From: Lysobacteraceae bacterium
Lineage (GTDB): Bacteria; Pseudomonadota; Gammaproteobacteria; Xanthomonadales; Wenzhouxiangellaceae
Assembly (NCBI GenBank): GCA_020201235.1
Contig: JAIVHD010000062.1
Location: forward strand, 1-5,009
Length of the DNA: 5,009 nt
Reading direction: 5' to 3'
Positions within the stretch are counted from its first letter, which is position 1; the number at the start of each line of letters is the position of its first letter. Below the pieces are notes generated by a model that saw only the letters and a program-made list of their open reading frames with translations, ran no database searches and was not told the DNA's origin. The position numbers and the translations under genes were made by a program. Below, in pieces: positions 1 to 5,009 of the stretch.

Positions 1-3000
1 CCAGGACGATGTTTTCCCAAACGATCCAGAAAACCCTACGGCACTGGAAGATTTCGGTGATCTGCCGGCGCCGTACCTGACCCTGCTTGCCGATGATGGC
101 GCGCGTCATGTGATTGATCCATTCGGCACAAGCCTTGGAGATAGTCTGGATAGCGAACCCGATGGCGCTCCGCAACCGACCGCTCTGGGTGATGATCTGG
201 CAACTGCAGACGATGAGGAAAGCGTCCGAATCATGACGCCGGACTGGATTGCCGGTCAGACGGCCACGTTCGAAGTGACGATTGGTCAGGCGGGTTATTT
301 GAGCGGGTTTATCGATTTCAATGGCGATGGCACGATGACTCAGGCCAATCTGGTCAACACCAATGGACCTGGACTTGTGTTTGCGGGTCCGCTCGGTGAC
401 ACTTATTTGCCAGAGCCAGGGGTTTACGAGCTGGAGTTTGACCTTCCTGCCAATACCGGTGACGTACTGGCTACTCGCTGGCGCATTACCAATGAAGCTG
501 GACAGGGTGGCAACAGCATTACCGGCCGCGCTGCATCGGGTGAGGTTGAAGATCATATTTTCCGCCGTATCGAAGCCATCGACATTACGGCGAGCTGTGG
601 AACCGAAACCAACAACAACCCGATTTCCTTGACGGCGACGGTCAATGGGGTCAGTGAAGTCGAATTCTACTACTGGCAAAATGGCGTCAGCACCCAATTC
701 ACCAGCGCCATTGCCTGGGATCAGACGGAAAATCCGGTGACCAGACCGTCTGCGGGACCGGACGAGTTTTTCAACACCTGGTTTATGGAGTGGAATACCT
801 TGGGCCTTGATTACAATCAGGGCCAATTGTTCCAGATTCGTGTGGAAGGGCGTGATGATTTTGGAAACATTGTTGCCGAGACGCTGCTTGAGTACAACGC
901 CGCAACGTGTGGTGTAACCGGCACCCCGGTCACGCTGGCCTACATCAACCCCCGCCAGTCGGATGGTTCGCTGACGATTGACTGGTCGACCTCGAGCGAG
1001 CTTGCCAACGCCGGGTTTAATGTGTATGGCGAGACCCGTGATGGTCGCTGGCATGACCTGAACCGTCAGTTGATCGCCTCGCACGTGGTTGATTCGACGG
1101 ATCCGCAGGACTATTCGTTCTCGGTCCGGCGGACCGACCTGGTTCGGATCTTCCTGGAAGATGTCGCACTGGATGGCACCCAAACTGTGCACGGACCGTT
1201 TGAGATCGGCCGGGCCCACGGGCGTCGGCCCCAAGTGCAGGCCATTGACTGGGCAGCAATTGCCGATGAGAACCGCGGCTTTGAACAGCAACGCGCCCAT
1301 GGCTGGCAACAGCGAGCGGCCGATCCGGTCCGCCTGCTGGTCGATCAGGAGGGTGTCTACCGGGTGACTTACGAGCAGCTGCTGGCCAACGGCCTGGACC
1401 TGTACGGTGTACCGGCCAGCCAGATCGGCGTGACCCATGGTGGCCGGAGTATTCCGGTGTATACCGAAGCCCGTGGCCGCTTTGGCCCGGGTGATTTTGT
1501 CGAGTTCTATGGTCGCGGGCACGACAGCCTGTATACCGACCGCAATGTCTACGAGCTGCAGACCGGCCTGCGCGAGGTCAGCCGGATGATGGCCCGCGCG
1601 GGTCATGGTTTGGCCACGGCCAGAACGTTGGGCAAATATGGCGTCCACCTGGGCGCTGATTCGGTGCAGACGACTTACGTGGAACAGGCGTCGGTCTGGC
1701 GCGAACAACAGTACAGTACCGGTTCGCCATCAGCCAGCCCGTGGTATGACACCCGGATGTTGACTCACACCACGCCCAGGCAGTGGGACTTTACCTTCGA
1801 GGCCGACAACCTGGTACCGCGCGCGGCGGGCCAACTGGATATCGAGTACTGGGGCATGACCTCGTGGTCAGACGTCAGCCCGGACCACCATGTAATCATC
1901 GAGCTCAACGGCAGGCCGCTCAAGTCCGACAGCTTCGACGGCCAGACGCTTCGCAACCACAGCGTCAAGCTGCCTTCGGGCCTGTTGCACAACGGCACCA
2001 ACACGTTGACGCTACGCCTACCGGGTGATACCGGTGCGTCCTGGGATATTGTCAGCCTGAACGGCTTTGATGTCAGTTACCCACGCTCGTTGGTGGCCCG
2101 TGACGGCAAGCTGCAGTTCAGGGGCCAGGGGGGCACGTATCGGGTCGAAGGCCTGAGTACGGTCACGCCCGTTGTTTACCAGATCGAAGATGAAAAGGTG
2201 ACCCGGATCAGCCGGCTTAAGGTTAATGGCCTGCACCCGATCTCAGTGACGTTTACGGGTGCTGGTGGTCAGGCTGACTACTACGTCAGTGATACGGCCA
2301 GCCTGCTGACCCCAGTGATCGAGCCGGGCCGGGCACCGGTGGATATCACGCGTGGCAGTGCCGACTACCTGATGATTGCCCACCCGAACTTTATGGGCGG
2401 GCTGCAGCCGCTGGTCGAGCACCACGAAGCCGCCGGCCGCCGGGTGCGGGTGGTCAATGTGCTGGATATCTATGACCAGTTCAACGGCGGTATTGTCGAT
2501 CCGGCCGCGATTCAGGCGTATATCCGGGCAACCGCCAGGACCATGGGCTATGAGCACGTGCTGCTGGTCGGCGGTGATACCTACGACTACAAGAACAACC
2601 TGGGCAACAACTCGATCAGCTTTATTCCGAGCCTGTATGCGGCAACCGGTGAATTGGTCAGGTTTGCCCCGGCCGACGCGCTGTTGGTTGACCTGGATGG
2701 TGATCAAGTGCCGGACTTGCCGATTGGCCGTTTGCCGGTGCGCAGCAACGCCGAACTGGCCGAGGTGATCGCCAAGACGCTGGACTACGCCAGCCGCAGC
2801 TATCACTACAACGCGGTACTGGCAGCCGACAAGCAGGAACCGAACGTATCGTTTACCAGCGGTAGCGAAGTGTTCGAGGCCATGCTGGGCGAGAACTGGT
2901 CAACGACCCAGGCTTACCTGGACAGGGAGCCGGTGGAAGCGGCCCGTGACCGGTTGATCTCAGCGATCAACCAGGGCGTGTCACTGACCAGCTTTGTTGG

Positions 3001-3394
3001 GCACTCCAGCCACACGGTATGGACCTTTGATGGCCTGTTCTCCAGTGCCGATATTGACCAGTTGGGCAATTACGGTCGCCCGACCGCGGTGGTGCAATAC
3101 GGCTGTTGGAACAGCTATCATGTGATCCCGTCGTATAACACGCTGGGTCACCGGTTTATGCTGGCCGAAGATCGTGGTGCCGCGGTGGTGGTCGGCTCAT
3201 CGACCTGGACGGAAGCCACATCCGGTCAGCAGCTGGGTGAGCGCTTGATGCCGCTGTTGAGTCAAGCCGGGATGACGGTCGGCCAGGCACTGACCTATGC
3301 CAAGCAGGACCTGGCCCAGACCCAGCCGCAGCGCAAAGATGCCATCCTGGGCTGGACCATCCTCGGCGATCCGGCGATTGTGATTGCCGAATAG
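1..3394 (+). CDS. Secreted multidomain gingipain-like cysteine peptidase (family C25) with GEVED domain, 5' end missing
   Basis: The frame is open from base 2 (codon 1 here) to a TAG at 3392-3394, giving 1130 residues. The reading runs unbroken through the left edge, and residues 17-36 already belong to a domain, so the GTG at 110 is internal. Domains in order: a GEVED domain at 17-187 (DFGDLPAPY at 17-25, GARH at 33-36, FIDFNGDG at 103-110, closing GEVED at 180-184); an Ig-like segment at about 188-303 bounded by Cys199 and Cys303, a possible disulfide; a FnIII-like segment at about 308-403 (WSTSSELANAGFNVY); the C25 pro-region, with VRLLVDQEGVYRVTY at 443-457; a jelly-roll-like region at about 595-697; and the C25 catalytic domain at about 788-1129. 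In the catalytic domain I see VGGDTYD (Asp859), DLDGDQVPDLPIGRLPV, GHSSH with candidate catalytic His1001, and YGCW with candidate nucleophile Cys1035. The His-Cys spacing of 34 is close to that in RgpB (His211/Cys244, from memory). The protein ends at GWTILGDPAIVIAE with no sorting domain. The expected role is extracellular endopeptidase; substrate and specificity are unknown. Confidence 0.9.
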   Translation, partial: QDDVFPNDPENPTALEDFGDLPAPYLTLLADDGARHVIDPFGTSLGDSLDSEPDGAPQPTALGDDLATADDEESVRIMTPDWIAGQTATFEVTIGQAGYLSGFIDFNGDGTMTQANLVNTNGPGLVFAGPLGDTYLPEPGVYELEFDLPANTGDVLATRWRITNEAGQGGNSITGRAASGEVEDHIFRRIEAIDITASCGTETNNNPISLTATVNGVSEVEFYYWQNGVSTQFTSAIAWDQTENPVTRPSAGPDEFFNTWFMEWNTLGLDYNQGQLFQIRVEGRDDFGNIVAETLLEYNAATCGVTGTPVTLAYINPRQSDGSLTIDWSTSSELANAGFNVYGETRDGRWHDLNRQLIASHVVDSTDPQDYSFSVRRTDLVRIFLEDVALDGTQTVHGPFEIGRAHGRRPQVQAIDWAAIADENRGFEQQRAHGWQQRAADPVRLLVDQEGVYRVTYEQLLANGLDLYGVPASQIGVTHGGRSIPVYTEARGRFGPGDFVEFYGRGHDSLYTDRNVYELQTGLREVSRMMARAGHGLATARTLGKYGVHLGADSVQTTYVEQASVWREQQYSTGSPSASPWYDTRMLTHTTPRQWDFTFEADNLVPRAAGQLDIEYWGMTSWSDVSPDHHVIIELNGRPLKSDSFDGQTLRNHSVKLPSGLLHNGTNTLTLRLPGDTGASWDIVSLNGFDVSYPRSLVARDGKLQFRGQGGTYRVEGLSTVTPVVYQIEDEKVTRISRLKVNGLHPISVTFTGAGGQADYYVSDTASLLTPVIEPGRAPVDITRGSADYLMIAHPNFMGGLQPLVEHHEAAGRRVRVVNVLDIYDQFNGGIVDPAAIQAYIRATARTMGYEHVLLVGGDTYDYKNNLGNNSISFIPSLYAATGELVRFAPADALLVDLDGDQVPDLPIGRLPVRSNAELAEVIAKTLDYASRSYHYNAVLAADKQEPNVSFTSGSEVFEAMLGENWSTTQAYLDREPVEAARDRLISAINQGVSLTSFVGHSSHTVWTFDGLFSSADIDQLGNYGRPTAVVQYGCWNSYHVIPSYNTLGHRFMLAEDRGAAVVVGSSTWTEATSGQQLGERLMPLLSQAGMTVGQALTYAKQDLAQTQPQRKDAILGWTILGDPAIVIAE

Positions 3395-3448
3395 TGGGCC
3401 TTTGAAGCGGTCTGGGCGAAGCGGGTTTCAGTCGGAAAAGCCGGGTCG

Positions 3449-3468
3449 GTCGGGGTGACATCCCCGAC
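3449..3468. repeat. GC-rich inverted repeat (7-bp perfect stem, 6-nt loop)
   Basis: GTCGGGG at 3449-3455 pairs perfectly with CCCCGAC at 3462-3468 around the loop TGACAT, starting 55 bases after the peptidase stop codon. No T-run follows on either strand, so it is not a textbook intrinsic terminator. It could still slow transcription or protect the 3' end of the peptidase mRNA. A third copy of the CCCCGAC half lies at 3584-3590. Confidence 0.4.
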
Positions 3469-3524
3469 GGGCCCTGTTGCAGGATCCACCCGGGGGCCGC
3501 TCGCGGAGAACCGGGGCTTGAGTG

Positions 3525-3565
3525 CCAGGCACCGGGATCGGGTGCTTGGTGGTGTTTGATGGTTT
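3525..3565 (+). terminator. Possible terminator hairpin for the peptidase gene
   Basis: CCAGGCACC (3525-3533) pairs with GGTGCTTGG (3541-3549) across a 7-base loop: 9 base pairs with a single G-U wobble. The stem is followed by a G/T-rich stretch (TGGTGTTTGATGGTTTT) rather than a clean T-run, and it lies 130 bases after the stop codon. A stem-loop is well supported by the sequence. Its use as a terminator is an inference. Confidence 0.3.
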
Positions 3566-3574
3566 TGGCCGTCG

Positions 3575-3596
3575 AAAACGCAGCCCCGACCTGCGT
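3575..3596 (-). terminator. Likely intrinsic terminator of the B2-family gene
   Basis: Read on the minus strand, ACGCAG (3596-3591) pairs with CTGCGT (3583-3578) around the loop GTCGGGG, and the stem runs straight into TTTT (3578-3575; the first T closes the stem). It begins 29 bases after the TGA of the minus-strand gene, a normal distance for a rho-independent terminator. The stem is only 6 bp, so efficiency may be modest. Confidence 0.4.
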
Positions 3597-3625
3597 ATTC
3601 AAGGGCGGGTCGTCGTGGGCTCGTG

Positions 3626-4072
3626 TCATCCTTTCCGTAGCGTTTTGAACTGGCTGACGATTTCAGGAGTTTCGTCGATGGGTTGGCGATTCAGTTCTAC
3701 CCAGGCGTGGGATTTGAGTTCGTTTTTGTCCTGACGCACGCCGATTTGGAGTTGGGCATCGAGGCCGCTCGAGCGCATCCACCATCGCAGGGCTATTGCC
3801 TGGGCCAGGCAGGCGACACCGGGCAGCCGGTGGCCGACGCGTTTCAGTGCCACACCGCGGCGCTGCCAGTGTTCGGCAGAAGCTGCTGGATTCAAGCAAG
3901 AGTCCTCAACCTGGCCATCCAGCCAACGCTGGGTCCGCTCGATACCCGTCGACAGACACAGGCGCACGATGATCAATCGCCAGGCTGCCGACCATAATTC
4001 GCGACGTTCTGCTTTCGGCAGGGCACGATAGCGCTGGAACCCGTTCACCGGTTTACCCAGCACTCGCGCCAC
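3626..4072 (-). CDS. Stand-alone lasso peptide B2-family (McjB C-terminal, transglutaminase-fold) protein
   Basis: Taking the GTG at 4072-4070, this reads 148 residues to TGA at 3628-3626, the usual size for a stand-alone B2 protein. It matches the family pattern: an N-terminal FQRYRALPKAERRELW and a hydrophobic helix (residues 14-43), the PGVACLAQAIALRWWMRSSG block with the expected nucleophile Cys88, then LQIGV, then SHAWVEL with His122, and Asp133 in QPID. Cys, His and Asp are thus all in place and the enzyme could be active. In lasso clusters B2 removes the leader peptide together with a PqqD-like B1 protein and an asparagine-synthetase-like cyclase. Neither is present here, so the substrate is unknown. 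The frame is open upstream to 4423, but those 117 codons use AGA/AGG for 6 of 12 arginines against 0 of 18 in the called gene and show no family similarity I recognise. No clear Shine-Dalgarno precedes 4072; GTGs at 4063 and 4048 are alternatives. Family assignment is strong, start moderate, role open. Confidence 0.82.
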   Translation of the reverse strand: MARVLGKPVNGFQRYRALPKAERRELWSAAWRLIIVRLCLSTGIERTQRWLDGQVEDSCLNPAASAEHWQRRGVALKRVGHRLPGVACLAQAIALRWWMRSSGLDAQLQIGVRQDKNELKSHAWVELNRQPIDETPEIVSQFKTLRKG

Positions 4073-4452
4073 AGGGCGTTGTCGATTGACGACGCGCTGG
4101 CTTCTATCGGGCGGATTGGGATCGGTCGAGACGTTTTCGATGAATCCGTCCGCAGCCCTGAATGTGGCAATACTTCTGATTGCATGAGTCGTTTCCGGCG
4201 GCCATGAAAGCATCTGATGTTGCCAGAGCACGGGCTCTGCCCTGCGGGGAAAGAGCGGTTTGTCTTCCAGAATGTGACGGATTTTGACACTTTTGGATGG
4301 TTTTGGGCTTTTTCTTGAAAATGGGCTCTGCGACTGAGGCACACAGCATACAGCCAATACTCTGCAAGGGCTAACTTGGCATGGCTTTGTGCTGCGATTC
4401 ACTTTTTGGCACTGAATTTGCACGCAAGTACGATGTGCTGAATGCGAGAAGA

Positions 4453-4480
4453 ATCATAGGATTCAGTGATCAATCGGAAA
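4453..4480 (-). promoter_or_regulatory. Weak sigma-70-like promoter candidate facing the B2-family gene
   Basis: On the minus strand, TATGAT (4458-4453) matches the -10 consensus at 5 of 6 positions. TTTCCG (4480-4475) matches the -35 at 3 of 6, with a 16-base spacer. It lies in the A+T-rich part of the gap and points toward the minus-strand gene, but would leave a leader of nearly 400 bases before the GTG at 4072. In A+T-rich DNA such a match can easily arise by chance. Confidence 0.2.
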
Positions 4481-4720
4481 TAGAGCGATTTTGAAAGAAA
4501 AGGCCAGAGGACAGGAAATTCACGAATTCGTCTGGTTGATGCTTTTAAGATCTTGTTTGAGTTTAAAAAGAGTGACGCCGATCTCCTTTTCAAGTAAACT
4601 TCCGACGTTTTCAGCAAAAATACAAAAAGTGCGCCAAGGATTCGGGGTCGTTTCCTGGCTGCATGTTCAAGATATTCCGAGCCTGGTTGACTTCCAGCCG
4701 GCATCGATCAAGTCGCATTA

Positions 4721-4728
4721 GAAAGGGG
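4721..4728 (+). promoter_or_regulatory. Ribosome binding site deciding the GTG start at 4736
   Basis: GAAAGGGG ends 7 bases before the GTG at 4736-4738, the usual Shine-Dalgarno spacing. The only nearby in-frame alternative, a GTG at 4769, is preceded by a pyrimidine-rich stretch with no such motif, so this site supports the upstream start. Confidence 0.65.
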
Positions 4729-4735
4729 TCATACA

Positions 4736-5009
4736 GTGCTTTTACATCTCCACTCTCCGATTTCTCATGTGCTTCGCAAATCGTCAAGGCCGTGGTCGTC
4801 CTTATTTGGCCGCCTGGTGGCGGCATTGACGCTACTGGTTGGTTGTTCGTTGGCGATCGCACAGGCACCGACCGTCAATGGGCTGTTTTACGGAGATGGC
4901 GACAACGAGCGCTACCCGGCAATGCCGTCTGCGGTTTCGGAAAACGGCAGCAAAATTTACGCGACACTGGTGGATAATATTCTGTATGTTGCTCTGGTCG
5001 TTGATCGGT
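4736..5009 (+). CDS. Exported protein, 5' end only (signal peptide followed by a VNGLFYGDGD motif)
   Basis: The frame starts at GTG 4736 behind a good Shine-Dalgarno sequence and is open to the right edge (91 codons visible), so the gene is truncated by the window. Residues 1-26 form a long basic N-region (Arg14, Lys15, Arg18, Arg26). Residues 27-42 form a hydrophobic core, LVAALTLLVGCSLAIA, followed by QAPTVNG: a Sec-type signal peptide. Cleavage could be by signal peptidase I after AIA or AQA, although the latter would put proline at +1. LVGC at 34-37 also fits a lipobox, so a lipoprotein is possible. The mature start holds VNGLFYGDGD (47-56), then a stretch ending NILYVALVVDR with a beta-strand pattern. 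I associate this pattern with N-termini of large exported gammaproteobacterial proteins, from memory. It may be a relative of the upstream C25 protein, but the parts visible in the two genes do not overlap, so that cannot be tested here. Function unknown. Confidence 0.72.
   Translation, partial: MLLHLHSPISHVLRKSSRPWSSLFGRLVAALTLLVGCSLAIAQAPTVNGLFYGDGDNERYPAMPSAVSENGSKIYATLVDNILYVALVVDR

Larger units (their letters stand above)
4073..4735. other. Gap with no supportable gene; right part A+T-rich, presumably holding diverging control regions
   Basis: This 663-base stretch lies between the divergent B2-family gene and the exported-protein gene. I read all frames and found only open frames with poor codon use and no recognisable domains. 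The left part (4073-4423) continues the B2 frame but with rare-arginine codons. The section 4441-4620 has about 69 G or C in 180 bases (38%), far below the flanking genes. A small perfect inverted repeat, CAGAGC-ACGG-GCTCTG, lies at 4224-4239. No lasso precursor, PqqD-like or cyclase remnant, tRNA or transposase was recognised. Promoters for both neighbours should be here if they are independently transcribed. Confidence 0.6.

Noticed and set aside
108..112. ATG/GTG at 108-112 as the start of the C25 protein
   Set aside because: The ATG is in another frame, and the in-frame GTG at 110 would cut the GEVED domain after its DFGDLP and GARH motifs. The frame is open to the left edge, so the start is outside the window.
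3156..3629. A 157-codon minus-strand frame whose ATG overlaps the TGA of the B2-family gene (ATGA), suggesting a coupled downstream gene
   Set aside because: It lies antisense over the last 240 bases of the C25 catalytic domain, runs through both putative terminator structures, and its product is a Pro/Arg/Ser-rich sequence with no domain pattern. The ATGA overlap looks fortuitous.
3576..3629. A possible lasso precursor in the short peptide beginning at 3629 on the minus strand (LNTQVGAAFSTAK)
   Set aside because: A Thr precedes a Gly, but two residues separate them, and there is no Asp or Glu at core positions 7-9 to form the macrolactam ring, and no leader motif of the usual YxxP type. The similarity is superficial.
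4284..4312. A perfect -35 box (TTGACA at 4284-4289, plus strand)
   Set aside because: At the 17-base spacing the -10 position reads GCTTTT, and nothing supported lies downstream within about 400 bases.
4399..4704. A 101-codon minus-strand frame that could be a partner gene upstream of the B2-family protein
   Set aside because: Searched by eye for PqqD/RRE or cyclase features and found none. It is A+T-rich, overlaps other equally open frames, and its Ser/Arg/Phe-rich product resembles no family I know.
4491..4721. A 76-codon plus-strand frame starting with TTG and ending just before the ribosome binding site of the right-edge gene
   Set aside because: No ribosome binding site I trust, a poor start codon, no recognisable family, and it sits in A+T-rich spacer where frames of this size can arise by chance. 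Kept only as part of the gap description.
4663..4977. A 104-codon plus-strand frame overlapping the exported-protein start
   Set aside because: The competing frame from 4736 has a Shine-Dalgarno sequence, a signal peptide and a patterned mature sequence. This one has none of these and ends in an Arg/Trp-rich shadow-like stretch.

Overview
The window looks like chromosomal DNA from a Gammaproteobacterium, probably a marine or saline type. I infer this from the combination of genes (a secreted peptidase C25 protein with a GEVED domain and no Bacteroidetes-type sorting tail, beside a lasso-peptide B2 homologue), from the GTG starts, and from a mostly 58-65% G+C coding bias. The lineage is a guess and no marker gene is present.

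Layout. Bases 1-3394 (+) are the 3' part of one very large gene for a secreted, multidomain, gingipain-like cysteine peptidase (family C25). It is open at the left edge, so its true start lies outside the window. Bases 3395-3625 are a short gap between converging genes that holds several stem-loops, one of which fits a terminator for the minus-strand gene. Bases 3626-4072 (-) encode a stand-alone McjB-type transglutaminase-fold protein (lasso peptide B2 maturation protease family). The reading frame stays open upstream to 4423, but codon use says the real protein starts near 4072. Bases 4073-4735 contain no gene I can support. The right-hand part of this gap is strikingly A+T-rich (about 38% G+C by hand count over 4441-4620). 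Bases 4736-5009 (+) are the 5' end of another exported protein, with a GTG start, a good ribosome binding site and a signal peptide; it runs off the right edge.

How they relate. The two plus-strand genes both encode large or potentially large exported proteins and may belong to the same group of multidomain surface proteins. That is an inference, because the N-terminus of the first and the C-terminus of the second are both missing. The B2 homologue is an orphan here: no lasso cyclase (asparagine-synthetase type), no PqqD-like B1/RRE protein and no convincing precursor peptide is visible. It is either a relic or mobile single gene, or a transglutaminase-fold enzyme with a different job. I found no RNA genes, CRISPR arrays, insertion sequences or attachment sites.
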